A stretch of 60,000 nt of DNA, taken from the NCBI RefSeq assembly GCF_032854445.1, contig NC_088301.1, forward strand, positions 31,978,402 to 32,038,401. The letters are read 5' to 3'. A model generated the notes under the pieces. That model did not search any database. It was not told where the DNA came from and was given only the letters and a program-made list of their open reading frames with translations. Shown here piece by piece: positions 29,246 through 41,929 of this stretch. The stretch comes from Liolophura sinensis (Eukaryota; Mollusca; Polyplacophora; Chitonida; Chitonidae). The position numbers and the translations under genes were made by a program. Within the stretch, counting starts at the first letter, position 1; each line of letters begins with the position of its first letter.

Positions 29246-30877
29246 CTACAACCAAGAAGAACTGACATTATTGACTATTACTATCTACCCATCTTCATGA
29301 AATAAAGCCAAATAATTTTGTAAATATTTGTATGAATGGCATGAAACTTATGAGTGCACACATGAGTATTAAAGTTGTATGCAAATTTTAATGCAAATTA
29401 GTGCTGTCCTTCAGAGGTTACACAGTCAAAATTGTGCCTGAAGACAGATATGGCAATTCCAGTGTACCCCACTCCCCACACCCATCAACTAAATTTCTTC
29501 AAACAAACTCACCACTGTCAAATAATAAGTATACACCAGGTTAACAGTACTAAATTCCGTTTCATGCATCAAGTTTAACTGAAAAATCTAAAGCATATAC
29601 AATGTATGCATACAGAGTTAATAGCCCTGGTGATAAATCTGTTAGGAATTGTTAAGTGGAATTGGTTGTTCTAAGGGCTTATTTACACTAGAGAATATAC
29701 AGCAAGTCAACAACTCTTTAAAAACATTCATATGGGAAAACTTAGCATCCGAACTAATAGGTTCCCATTATTATAGCAGATATTAATTAGGGACACTGGC
29801 TGAATTGTGAACAGGTTGAGAAAATAATCCACTCATGGGAGACCTTGTTGGTCACACGCGCTATTATGTAGATATAGGGAAATTGGCAATCTGATTGCCA
29901 TGGCAAGTGCAAAAAAGTTTAAATGATTATACTAAAAAGACAGATCTGTTTCTTTGTATCTACCAAAAATATGAGCAGATAAATCCACAAATTCGACAAT
30001 CATGGAGATCTGAATGTCAATAGGTAAGTGAAAAATCACAAACACACCTTTATTGGTCAATGACTTAATGACCAATAAGCTTAATCAGCCCAGCAAATCA
30101 TAGCCTGTCACTTCATTGGTCTGAAGTAAATGTACAACTGACATCTATCCTATCACATATGGCTGTATGTACCGAATTTATTTTCCACGTCATCTTGCCA
30201 AAAGATATTTTTATGAGCAAATAAACTATTTAAGATAAGAAAAGGTATGGCCACGTTTCACGGTGATTGCAAATCCAGCTGGTGAGAGATATTACATAAT
30301 CCAACTCTGGATTCCTAATCTTCACTGCTCGTCTGTTTGTCTCGTCAGTTTAATGAGGCAAACATTCTCAGCAAGAATACACCAGTCTTTACACCCCAAA
30401 AAAACAGCTCCCGTAGTCTTCACCTTCAAAAAAGTTGGCACTGAATTTATGTGATAAGGAATAAATATAGACCAATCAGGAGTGGGCTCAGCTGCTTCGA
30501 GTCATCACCCATGATGAGCGCTCATCTGTCATCTGGCTTGCCCACAGCACCCACATGTTCCTCTTCTTACAATTTATGGACTTTTTTTTTTAATGCATAA
30601 GTTTCAAGGAGTAAACCAGTAAAAAAGAAAACAGCAACCAAGTTCAAGTATGTACGTGTGGTTAAGTTTGCAATTATATACATTAGCCTGACAGGAACAG
30701 CCTAGCTCTTTACAAAAGGACATGCATGTATTAAAAAACCTTCAACAAAATATACCACATAACTATAGGGATCCTTCAAAACTTCCAAAAACACATTCCT
30801 TGCTCTGTTTGATTTCACTGGTGTAGAGAAATGGCAGTCCTATAAAAACACTGTTAACATTTTAGGCAATATCTATT

Positions 30878-31092
30878 TATTTCTTAATTCGACTGGAGTT
30901 TTACACCTTGCTCAAGAATATTTCTCTTGAACAGCGGCCTGCATTATGTTGAGTGGAGAGAGGGCAGACCATTCACAGCTTGCTGGCAGGCCTTTCCACT
31001 TAGAGGAAGCCAGCTTAAGTTAGACTTGAACTCACAGCAAATACACTGGAGAGAGACACTGGCACGCTAACCACTTGGCCATGAAATGCCCC
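30878..31092 (-). mobile_element. Degenerate near-full-length SINE, reverse orientation
   Basis: GTTTTACACCTTGCTCAAGAA, GCGGCCTGCATTATG, GCTTGCTGGCAGGCC, GACTTGAACTCACAGC (reverse B box) and CTAACCACTTGGCCA (reverse A box) appear in the expected reverse order. Strongly diverged, so old. Confidence 0.75.
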
Positions 31093-31123
31093 TTTCAGAC
31101 ACAACATCCTACTTCAAACTTAC

Positions 31124-31341
31124 AGTCCATTACAGGTATCTGCTTGTATAATAAACTGTGGCACAAGTTCCACTCCTGACACTCTTTTAAACTCGTGAAT
31201 TTTTCAACTTTCCAGGGCACAAGTTTGTTGCGGAGGATTACGACTGCAACGATGCCATGAAACTTGCAGGTCTCCCAGTCCTTATGTTTACAGTCATTAT
31301 CGAATAAATCATTATCATACATCAAACCGTAAATATCTTTC
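31124..31341 (-). other. Unassigned exon-like segment with seven or more cysteines
   Basis: A frame of 72 codons lies between a strong acceptor (TTTTCTGTTTCTTTAAAG) and a strong donor (GACT|GTAAGT). It reads KDIYGLMYDNDLFDNDCKHK, then WETCKFHG and LKECQEWNLC. The cysteine-rich content, splice signals and absence of stops suggest a real or relic exon. Its phases do not fit insertion into ROR, whose flanking exons need phase 1. It may be a nested minus-strand gene. Family not recognised. Confidence 0.3.
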
Positions 31342-31453
31342 CTTTAAAGAAACAGAAAATTAAAATGTGAAGGAAGGTTCATCATACAGACAACTGAAAA
31401 CTATGTGTAAAAATACTTTCATTTAATTTTTAGATTTTTTAAAGAATGTTGAA

Positions 31454-31712
31454 AGGCATTCAAACATTTGAATACTATGGTGGGCTTTATGAGCCATACT
31501 CACAGTATCTTGGAACTGTGACGTCACAGCACAATGAAGGAATGAATTTTTGGGAACATTTCAGTAATCTTTTTAGTCATGGGTAAAAGGAGTTATTCCA
31601 ACATTCAGTCTCGCGATTAGAGTTGGAAAAACTTCCTGTGACATCAGAGTTCCTAAACTCTGATAGTATGGTCCATAAAGCCCACCTCAGAATTAAAATG
31701 TTTGAAGGCCTT
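31454..31712. mobile_element. Foldback/MITE-like element, about 259 bp
   Basis: The left arm (31454-31525: AGGCATTCAAACATTTGAA, GGTGGGCTTTATGAGCCATAC, TGACGTCACA) is mirrored by the right arm (about 31637-31712: TGTGACATCAGAG, GTATGGTCCATAAAGCCCACC, AAATGTTTGAAGGCC). The arms are about 70 bp with several mismatches. No coding capacity. Confidence 0.8.
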
Positions 31713-31865
31713 TAACTCTTTTCACATCAATCTAGAAAAATGAATGAAAGTATATTTATGCACAGTATTAAGTGGTATATTTAGCGATGTCTACCTTGAT
31801 TTTAAGAGGTCTTTTCTTTTAAATGTTACTTCCCATATGTAAATCCATTTTATCTTTTGCTTCAG

Positions 31866-31976
31866 AAAATGTCAGCTGTCTGATTTTGAAGAATGCAGAT
31901 GTCCCGACAGCACAACCTACACTGCCTACTTTATAAGAAAAATGGAACCTTCTGAGTGTTCGTGGGCACCAACTAT
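31866..31976 (+). other. Unassigned plus-strand exon-like segment
   Basis: A 111-nt segment sits between acceptor CTTTTGCTTCAG and donor GTATGT. It encodes KCQLSDFEECRCPDSTTY, TAYFIRKMEP and SECSWAPT with four cysteines and no stop; it enters and leaves in phase 2. It could be an exon of a small nested plus-strand gene or chance. No partner exon was found. Confidence 0.25.
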
Positions 31977-33030
31977 GTATGTATTTTCAGTTTTTAACAC
32001 ACTTTGCACATAACTGGATTTAATCTTAAAAGAATTTGTAGGTATGTTAGAATAACATACATGTACATAGCTACAGCATCAGATCATGAAAATGTATCAG
32101 CTGCATTCATGTACACTTCTGTATCTCAGAAAAGCCTAGAGAGGTACAGCATTAAGGGGAGACAATTAGTGCCTGATTGACACATGTCTGTTGCTTCAGA
32201 TGGCACAGTTCAACCATATCATGACAGACTTAGTTGATGTTGCAGTTGGTAACATTGTAATGCTTAATGGGTTATGTGAGACACAACAAAACTCATACAA
32301 GATGGAAGCAGCAGATCCCCCAAAACACTGCCCAATCTGCAGGCCTGGGGTATAGCAATGCTAGACAGGAAGAGCGGCAGGCTTTTATAACACGATTCAG
32401 TCTCAAGAGTACCTTTTCAGAGGATGCTATATTTACCTGGCCACACAGACTGAGTCTTCCTTACCAGGACTAACCTCTTCCAATATCTACATGCTTATCA
32501 CAACCGGTGGATTACTGTCAAATAGACAGATGCCGTAAAACTCAAGTGCCCAGATAGCTCTACACTTTGAGAATTCAAGCCTTCTCAGGTGCATCTTCCA
32601 TGATAACGGCACCAGGCCACACACAGATAACTATTTAGAGTCTATTCCTGGCTGGGACAATGGGTGGCTGCCAGAGGCATCTTAAATGATACCAATACCA
32701 TTAAAAAAAGGCCTCACAAAGCCAATTCTGTTCTGGGATCCCTTGGGAAACAATGAGAGGGCCAATCATCAAGCTTGAATGATACAACTCCACCTCCAAC
32801 CTTGTCCGATGTCACAGACACTGTCTGGCACAAAGCCAAAACCTAGCTTGCTGATGGTGGATTTGAACACCTGACCTCAATGGTCAAGTGGTTTGAACTA
32901 AACCCTTCCAGACAGCTTGCAGCCAAAACACAACCTAAATGAAAGAATATGAGGCAATCAGAAAAATAAATGATGTGCAATGCAGTCAAAACCCCTTGGC
33001 CTTAAAGTATTCACAAGGAAATGGTTCGAC

Positions 33031-33754
33031 AGTCAAGAAAATATACGACAAGGCTTCTAAAAGTCAATAGGGTTCTTCCTCAAGACAAAGTGTAAATGTA
33101 GTATAGGTTTGCTGAACTTGTGTTCAACTATTCAAGAGACAGAATGTTTACTCGGACATGCCACGAATGGATGACCAGATGGACTAAAGACTTATCCTAG
33201 GATGAATGACTGATTATGGCTTTACGCCACATCAGAAATTTTTCAGCCATATTGTGGCGAAACTGATCATGGAACACTGAAATTAAATAGGGTTCATCTT
33301 ATCTACATGCCTTGGTTTACATATTATATATATTTAATAACCTTTGGATACAAATTTCAGGGCACATCATGTCAACAATGTCACTGATCAAGGTCACTGA
33401 AAACCAATAGGCTTCCTTCCTCAGGACAAAGTGGTATTGTGGTGTAAGTTTGGTAAACTTGGGGTAAATTGCTCAAGAGATATATCATACTAACAATCCT
33501 ACTTACATGACCCCAATCACTTGGAGAACTCGATCAAATCACTGAAAATCAGTAGAGTTATTACACACGACAAGGTGTAAGTGTTAAGTGTGGTGTACGT
33601 TTGAAGAACTTGGTGTAAACTGTTCAGGAGATATCATGTAAATAAGATGGATGGATCGATCGATGGATAGACAGACAGAAAAATAGACGGTTAGACATCG
33701 ACTGCTATGATAATACGCCTCCATTTAGGCTAATACTGGCCGAGGTGTAAAAAC
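33031..33754. mobile_element. Degenerate interspersed repeat, three related segments
   Basis: Segments near 33085, 33395 and 33540 share AATAGGGTTCTTCC-type sequence, a TCAAGACAAAGTG/GACAAGGTGTAAG block, GTTTGGTAAACTTGG and TTCAAGAGATAT. The end carries GATGGATGGATCGATC, ACAGACAGAAAAATAGACGG and GATAATACGCCTCCATTTA. The layout is that of a common invertebrate dispersed repeat ending in GACAGACGG-type runs. A reverse SINE-like tail (TTTACGCCACATCAGAAATT) is embedded at about 33215-33262. Confidence 0.6.
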
Positions 33755-33775
33755 CAAAACAACATTAAAATCACT

Positions 33776-33798
33776 TATATATATATATATATATATAT
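33776..33798. repeat. (AT)n microsatellite
   Basis: About 11 AT dinucleotides. Confidence 0.95.
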
Positions 33799-35007
33799 GA
33801 GTTGACAATTCTTAGAAGTGTCTTGGTGGCTTCTAATTAGATGCACACGTAAGTACTCGCAAAATGGAAGATGCTCTCAAAAATTCTTACAGAAGAGAAG
33901 CAATTGATGGTTTGTATATTTATCTACATATATATTTATGGTATACGTAGCCTTGGTGAAACCTCAACAGCGTGTTTTGAAGCATGTGGCCACACTGGTT
34001 GAGGGTTAACCTGTAGGTATAAAATCATATCAAATCACAACAAACAGGGTAGCTAGGTTATGAGTACTCCTTTACCATTACAGCATTTTTATTTTTTTAT
34101 ACATATACATATAACATTAGACCAGATGACTTAAAGACACAGAAGAAGGCTGGTTTTCCATCCCCTCCTGTTCTTGGCTGCCTTAAGCATAATAAACATT
34201 CGGCACATTAACTCTGTCTTACAGCTCCATCAGCTACTCAGCCTGCATGTCTCTCATCGCCTGCCAACACTGCAAAACAAACGCCTAGTTGGAGAAATAT
34301 AAGCTGTGCTGAAGTCAAACATATTGGCCTCTTTGGCCTTTCATCTATGCCATTTCTCAAGACAGTAATCAGACATCTGGTTCAGTTATCTGCAGAGATG
34401 GGGTTGCATAAATACGAAGACTTACAATAATTCTTTAACCTTTTCATGTGTTTACAAGTGGCACATTTAGTGAATTCTCCCCAGGTGTTTTACTTTTCTG
34501 ACTAGTTAGATATTCATATTTCTGACGCACAGAAAGTAGCTGGGCCGGGCAGTGAAAATTACATGGCTCTGATGCATCACACAGCTTATTTTGTGCCCAA
34601 GCTGATCAAGGCATCAGTAAAAATTGTCCCCACTCGCAAAAGCATCAACTTGTTTCTATTAAAGTTGCCATGACTAATCAAAAACTACCTGTGCCTGATC
34701 CCACTGTATTAGCCAAATCAAAGGCCCTATATCCACTTAGTAACATCAACAAATAACCACAAATAATCACTACATGTCTCTAGTAGCATGTCCTTCCTAC
34801 CTCTCAGTGGTCCTAAGTGATTACCCTATTTGGGGGAAGTGGGGTAGGGTGCTTTAGTTACCATGGGAACCACAAGAAGATGTCCATGGTCACCTCTGTA
34901 TAAATATATGTATCCACCGAAAATTAAAACTCCACATACAAAGCCTTTACAGCTGTATCCCCTGACACAAAGTTTTTCCAATTTATGAACACTTACACCA
35001 ATCTCAT

Positions 35008-35284
35008 CACACCATAAAGTGGGTCTATCTCATCATCCCAAAAAGTGGGTCTATCTCATCACCCCATAAAGTGGGTCTATCTCATCACACCATAAAGTGG
35101 GTCTATCTCATCACCCCATAAAGTGGGTCTATCTCATCACCCCATAAAGTGGGTCTATCTCATCCCACTATAACGTGGGTCTATCTCATCCCACCACAAA
35201 GTGGGTCTATCTCATCACCCCATAAAGTGAGTCTATATCATCACACCATAAAGTGGGTCTATCTCATCACCCCATAAATTGGGC
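35008..35284. repeat. 26-bp tandem repeat, about 11 copies
   Basis: The unit is CATAAAGTGGGTCTATCTCA plus TCACCC. A stray unit remains near 35625-35655 (GGTTCTATCTCATGATACCA). Confidence 0.95.
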
Positions 35285-37854
35285 ACTGTCTTAGATAGAT
35301 GCAATTGAAACAGGTTATCCCTGAAAACATATTACTATATATTTCCCATCGTAACAGCCAGCATATAAACTGCATGCAGATTTGCTGTTGTTATATGTTT
35401 ATTAATTATTATTCTTACATGATAGTTAGCATTTAATCATGACACTGTATTCAAAGAAAAGTCATTGTGTTCAAGGTAGACCTTCTGTTTCGAAGAATTA
35501 AAAATACTTTTAAAAGAGAAGGTTATTTTGTATTTCTTACAATGTGAGCAGGTATGGAGGACCCCACCAGTAAATCCATCGAAATGTGTCTTTCATTTCA
35601 TTTGGCTCATTAGAACATCATGTGGTTCTATCTCATGATACCATAAAATAGGTCTAAGAACTTGGAGATAAGAAAGAATGTCAAAAGGCCATTTGTGCTG
35701 CAAAATATTGTCCACCAATGTTCACTTTACACTGGATCAGAGATAAACAATTTCATCAAATTTTACAATTATTGCATAAATTGGTTCTTGAGATACTTGG
35801 ATAGGGGATAAACAAACAAGAGTACAAGTCAATCAAATTTGACGATGGGTTAAAACTGGTCATGGAATTAGGTGCAGGTGTAAAGTGGATTCCATACCTA
35901 GTAATGCCTGACTAGCTCAATTGGGCTTACTTTAGGCCCCCTAGGTCACTATACATCTGCCAGCATATGTTAATATAGCGGTATGGAATTCCTGCTGCTG
36001 GGGTTACTGGTTTTATGTCTACAGCTGAAGGAGTCTCCCCAACCCCTCCCTCTCACTAGTAAATGTGTCTGATTATCTCTACAGACCCAACTGTATGCAG
36101 TAGTAATGCTCTTCTAGGTCCTTATTCAGTTACCATATCTGCAGTGCTATCAAACCACTGGTAATTTCTGGTAGGCCTACCCTCAAGACATAGCAACTAC
36201 TACATGTGTGTACACAAACATTTACAACTGTTGTGAAGAAATGGCTACTGGAATTTCGTATATAGACAAGTACTTTACAAGTACATTTCAGGATAAACTA
36301 AATTTTACACTACTTCAGGCCACATCAATTTTAATGGAGACTCGGGAAGGAGCTACAAAATAAGGTTCAAACCACAGTAGAACACGTTGTTTTCTTCTGT
36401 GATGTTGCTGTGCTTTTGTGCTACCTAGGTGTTTTATAACCACACATACATCAATAATTGTGACGTAATGAAGAACAGAACAAATAGCTTTGGGTTGTTT
36501 TGTTAAAGTCCATCTTTTTTCAATGATGGAGCAGGGTACGAAAATAAAAATTAAGCTTGTGAAATTTGTACTCAGCAATTTTCCCTGTTGAAGACATATT
36601 TGAATAGCATAAGAACTGAAAAAACATACACACTTTTACAACTGATGAGAAATAGCAATGAATATTTTGCCTGTATATACAACCACAAAGTCACATTTGA
36701 GAAACAGCCACTGGCATATTCTGTTAATTCTACAATCCTTTGCCACTATTATGGGCACTGTTTACATATATTGCAAATTTTTCAGTGGAATTCATGCATT
36801 TAATTACTATGAAAATGACACTAAATATTTTGTTTGTGTCACTAAAGCTGCAATTTTCATAAAACTGTTAAAATTATTTCTCTATTTCCTACAGTTCTCT
36901 CATAATGTTTCAAAATACTGGTTGCAGAAGTGGTTGAAAAGGTTGAGGAATTCACAATTCAGAGAAAATTCTAGGCTTCTCATTGGTCAATCCTCCTCAG
37001 ATAACTACTGCATTTGCTAAACAAAAGAGGAATACAGCCTCCTGGGCTGGTATTTTTCCTGTATACCTACAGAAAAGTCAGAGACACACATGCCAGCAAA
37101 TAGCAATTATATGCTCGTTGACAATGTTACTTGTCACATACATTTCTGTCCTTCATTTTGAAAAGAGTTCCAATGATTTAGCGGCTATAAACAACATGTT
37201 GAAAAACTTCTCATAACAATGCGACAACTGAATTGCAAACCCTGGCAAATTGAATTGAAAGCAACTATCTAGGAGTTCACAAAAGGCAATTATTTTTTCT
37301 CCTTTCAACCAACGTCCCAAAGGACTCTTCTCATCATGATAGCCATGATCTTGGTTTTGGCCCCAGAGTGGGAAAGTGTCTGTGAAAACACAGTTGGCTC
37401 AAGTATTGGTATTAATTCAAGAAACACTGTCCATAATGCTCTTTATTGTGATAATTTGTTACACCAAAATACAGGGTATATATATATATGTCCTGAAGAG
37501 CTCTAGAAGATGAATATTTCCATAACTTCTATTATAAGCACAGTTAAGGCAATATTTACACATCAGTCATAGTAGACCAATCAATCTGTCCCTGGACCTT
37601 GGGGTCAATGGCTCTAATATAGTTCCTGCTGGTTTGGTTCCTCCCAGGGTCAGTTTTCTCTATATGTATCACACAGACTCCCATAGCAAAAATGAAAAAT
37701 TCTTACTGGTACATACACATGTAGTGCTGGACCCAATAAAATAAATAACCTAGTACATGTAAACAGAAGACTTTCCCATCAAATCTGAACTTTCAGCCTG
37801 TACGATACAGAATTCGCTTTGACCAATTGAATTGACCAGATGTTCAATTCTCAC

Positions 37855-38455
37855 AGTGGAGCCCATTACCACAGCCAAAGACAGCGGAGTCTATTACCAC
37901 AGCCAAAGACAAAGGAGTCCACTACCACAATAAAAGACAGCTGAGTCCATTACCAGTCAAAAACTCAGCTGAGTCCATTACCACAATAAAAGACAGCTGA
38001 GTCTATTACCACAACAAAAGACAGCCGAGTCCACTACCACAATAAAAGACGGCGGAGTCCATTACCAATGTAAACGACAGCTGAGCCCATTACCACAATA
38101 AAAGACAGCTGAGTCCATTACCAATGTAAACAACATCTAAGCCCATTACCACAATAAAAGACAGCTGAGTCCATTACCAATGTAAACAACATCTAAGCCC
38201 ATTACCACAATAAAAGACAGCTGAGTCCATTACCAATGTAAAGACAGCTGAGCCCATTGCCACAATAAAAGACAGCTGAGTCCATTACCAATGTAAACAA
38301 CAGCTAAGCCCATTACCACAATAAAAGACAGCTGAGTCCATTACCAATGTAAACAACATCTAAGCCCATTACCACAATAAAAGACAGCTGAGTCCATTAC
38401 CAATGTAAACAACAGCTAAGCCCATTACCACAATAAAAGACAGCTGAGTCTGCTG
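37855..38455. repeat. About 28-bp repeat with a 57-bp two-part higher-order unit
   Basis: The left part is simple (AGTCCATTACCACAATAAAA plus GACAGCTG). From about 38050 two variants alternate: ATTACCACAATAAAAGACAG and ATTACCAATGTAAACAACA, giving a dimeric unit of about 57 bp repeated about seven times. Confidence 0.93.
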
Positions 38456-38699
38456 TCACAATAACAGACGAATGAGGCTTGCATGGAATGGCAATATCAC
38501 TACAGTAGTGTTGCATTGGGTTTCAGTCCTAAAATCTGTGTCCTGATAGCAATCAAATTAGCAGTGTACAGTGATGGAGATAACACACACAGACCAATAT
38601 CAAGTTAAAAGTGGCCAAGCTCATCAGTCACATTTTGTGTAAAGTTTTAATAGAAAAATCCATTTAAAATCTGAGCAAATACATCACTTCTATTTGTGC

Positions 38700-38841
38700 T
38701 ATCCCTTGCCAAAAACCTGCGAATGGTCGTGGGTTTCCCCTGGGGTCCAGTTTCCTCCCACCATAATGCTGACCGCTGTTGTATAAGTGAAATATTCTTA
38801 AGTACAGGGTAAAAGACCAATCAAATAAATACATAAATAAT
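38700..38841 (+). mobile_element. SINE 3' half
   Basis: ACCTGCGAATGGTCGTGGG, TTTCCTCCCACCATAATGCT, GTATAAGTGAAATATTCTTA, AGACCAATCAAATAAATAC. The tRNA head is absent. Confidence 0.88.
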
Positions 38842-38920
38842 AAATTAATGCCACAGCCATCCAACATCATTATCTAAAACGAACCATTTCCACATCATTT
38901 TCAAGTTATGTTAAAAACTA

Positions 38921-39019
38921 CCTGGTTTTCTCGGACCATAATACTTGCCGCCTTCGTATAGGTGAAATATTCTCGAGTACAGCGTAAAACATCAATCAAA
39001 TACATAAATAAATAAATTA
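38921..39019 (+). mobile_element. SINE 3' fragment
   Basis: GGTTTTCTCGGACCATAATA, CCGCCTTCGTATAGGTGAAA, GTACAGCGTAAAACATCAAT and an AAATA tail, about 80 bp after the previous copy. Confidence 0.85.
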
Positions 39020-40382
39020 ACCAAAAAAAGATGTTAAGATTCCAAACAGACTATGATGGGTAGGGCATAAAGTGGCATAAATATTTCCAAAACAATGATA
39101 TTTCATGACACTGTATAGCTAGAAATGTAGAGGCACTAATGTGTTTTCTCCATGCTTGTCAGCAACGTAATTGAGTGTCTGACACCAGTCTAATTATTAG
39201 GCTTTTCAATAACTTAGTTTGATGTTTACAAAATAAACACATTTCTAGGAGAAGACTTGCATCAACATGCAATGTTATGAAACTGATGCTGTTAAGAGTA
39301 CTAGGTTATAGAGAGTCAGGGTTTACAGAAAAACAGCCCAAGATTCTCCTGGGTGACAAAGATTAATGGGAAGTCCTTAGCGGGCAGACAGAGCCCCTGC
39401 AATGGTAAAGACTTGGAGTAGACCATTACCACATACCAGTAATTCTTACCCCGGCTCAGATATGATTAACCAGCAATTGTCAGTGGAGATCAATTTGGGA
39501 ATGTCAGAGCACAAAGTGTAGAGCGCCCCCTGGTAGCCTGTGATAAAGTGGAGCAAACAGTCTACTAGGCAATTTAGAATGATCCCCTCCCGCTCTCCTT
39601 TCTTGGGCACCCTGCCTCGCTGACTTACTTCCCTGCAAACCTGATAAACATCATTTTATTTGCAAATACACAAAACCCACACCAATTCTAATCAGATGCA
39701 CATCTCAAGACAAAAAGAGTGATTTATATGGCAAAATTGATGAAATTTGATAGCATGAGATAGCAGGCAATGGGGCAGATCTGGCAAAACAAATGGCTTA
39801 GGAAAAAGTGTTCCGTTTAACAGAGCGACTGCAAGACTACATCTAAGCTGGCTCTTATGTGTGCTAATGACATGGAAACTGGTCACAAAAAGTCCTCTTG
39901 GCTCAAAACGGATTTTACATAAGTGCTTTCCAGATTTTAAGGTTGAGTTCTTCCAATGGAGAAGACTTTTGAATGGTGGCTAAATTTATGTCCCAATCAT
40001 ATACTTCAAACACTACTTTTTAAACATGAAAGAACAAAACAAAATGAGTAAGTAAAGTGAACAGGTTACATAATGGTGTGTAAAATCCTTCATGAATTTA
40101 GTAGCTCATACATACTTGAAAGAGCCCCCAAAAGAAATGTTAGACAAAAGTTTTGATCAATCTCTCAAAAACATATAGAAATTCCATTTGCTTAATTATT
40201 CTTGACAGCTAACAGCCATGTGCATGCTCTCCGAAAACAAATTCAATTTCTACTGTCTCATCTCATCAAACTGATTTTCCATTTCAGCAGTATAACTTTC
40301 AGAATTCTTGCAAGCATTCAACCTAATGTATGATGCCATTAAATAGATGCTTGTATTTAAGAATGATGGAAATACTCAAAAT

Positions 40383-40940
40383 GTCAGAATCTGAGACCCT
40401 ATATGAAAACCTGAACATTTGCATGAGTATGTCAGAATACTCAAAAGTTTCCATCTGTATAAAACTGGATGTATGATCCTGTGAAAACCTGAACATTTGC
40501 ATGAGTATGTCAGAATACTCAAATGTTTCCATCTGTATAAAATTGGATGTATGGTCCTGTGAAACCCTGAACTTTTGCATGAATATGTCAAAATACTCAA
40601 ATGTATCCATCTGTGTAAAACTGGATGTATGGCCCTGTGAAAACCTGAACATTTGCATGAGTATGTCAGAATACTACTCAGGTTCCAATCCTTACGAGAC
40701 TGTATGCATGAGACCCTATGTAAACCTGAACATTTAAATGAGCATGTCAGAATACTCAATGGTCCTCGTCCTTATGAGACTGTGTGAAACCTTGTGTAGA
40801 CCAGAACATTTGAAAGAGCATGTTAGAATACTCAAAGGTCCTCGTCCTTATGAGACTGTGTGAAACCTTGTTTAGACCAGAACATTTGAATGAGCATGTC
40901 AGGATACTCAAAGGTTCCCATCCTTATGAGACTGTCGCAT
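40383..40940. repeat. 78-bp tandem repeat, about 7 copies in two subtypes
   Basis: Copies containing CTGAACATTTGCATGAGTATG start at 40411, 40489, 40567 and 40645 (78-bp spacing). The right part is a diverged subtype with CTTATGAGACTGTGTGAAAC and AGACCAGAACATTTGAA. As 78 is a multiple of three, frames of 78-127 codons run through it; I see no evidence that they are coding. Confidence 0.92.
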
Positions 40941-41261
40941 ATTTGACGTTTCAATATTTTGACAAAATTTTATTTGTCATCTTCAGCTTGACAGATTCCC
41001 ATCCCATGAGGCTGTACACATGTATGTATGAGAAGCAACGTTGGCATGAGAACGATGGGGTGTGGATCAGAAGATGAACAGTTTAGAAAAATGTGTCTGA
41101 ACAACATTTTCATTTTTCTCCACATAAATCTTACAAAATGATTATGGCCAATCAAACCTTAATCCAGCATAAACATGTAACAAAGAAGCAACTGAGGGAT
41201 CCAGATAGCAATCTGGGAGGGTCATTAACATTAATTTCTTACTTATAGTTAAGATGTCTAT

Positions 41262-41500
41262 TATTTATTTTATTGGTGTTTTGGTGTCTAAAAATATTTC
41301 ACACATAAAATGGCGGCCAGCATTATGGTGGGAGGAAAGTGGGCAGAGTCTGGAAAAAAGCAGCCATCTGCAGGCTGCTGCCAGGACATCTTACATAGGA
41401 CCTGAGCTGGACTAGAACTCAGAGCAACCGCTTTGGTGAGAGGTTCCTGAGTCACTGTGCTGTAGTGGCAAGCTAACCAGTTGGCTACAGAGGCCCTGCT
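41262..41500 (-). mobile_element. Near-full-length SINE, reverse orientation
   Basis: TTATTTTATTGGTGTTTTGG, GGCGGCCAGCATTATGGTGG, GCAGCCATCTGCAGGC, AGAACTCAGAGCAACCGC (reverse B-box region) and TAACCAGTTGGCTACAGAGG (reverse A-box region) occur in order. Confidence 0.88.
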
Positions 41501-41929
41501 TAGATATAATGCATCAATGAAGAAGGAAACAGGATACCAAAATATGCCTTATAGGAAGATATTAAAGGCTAGGATTAAGACCAAAAAAAATCTGCATTTA
41601 AACTTATTCCAAAATCTGGTGCCTAACAGCAGGGGTATGGCCTTGAAGCTTTATACCTGACAAACTTCTGGGTTTTAATTAAGGCATAATTATGTCCTTA
41701 TAAAGGCAAAAAGGCAACAATGAATAACAATACATTAAGGCCCCAACGCATGAAACAAAATAACAGATTTCATGGCTGTATAACATTCCAACTGGTACAG
41801 TTCTTTTCCAGTATGCAAGTTCTTTAACGAAGCTACCCCCGTCCCTCTCTTTCCAGGTCTCATATACTATGTGATATCTTTACCTATAACGAATTAAGAT
41901 CAAAATAAAATGATGGAATCAGTACTTAC

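Larger units (their letters stand above)
29246..41929 (-). other. ROR first coding intron (12.7 kb)
   Basis: Filled by SINE copies, a foldback element, four tandem or interspersed arrays and two unassigned exon-like segments, listed separately. In 29.3-30.8, 34.0-35.0 and 35.7-37.8 kb I see no supportable feature apart from a short TATTGGTCA...TGACCAATA palindrome near 30051-30078. Confidence 0.8.

Noticed and set aside
35008-35284. CRISPR-like array
   Set aside because: The 26-bp repeats have no spacers, so this is a minisatellite.
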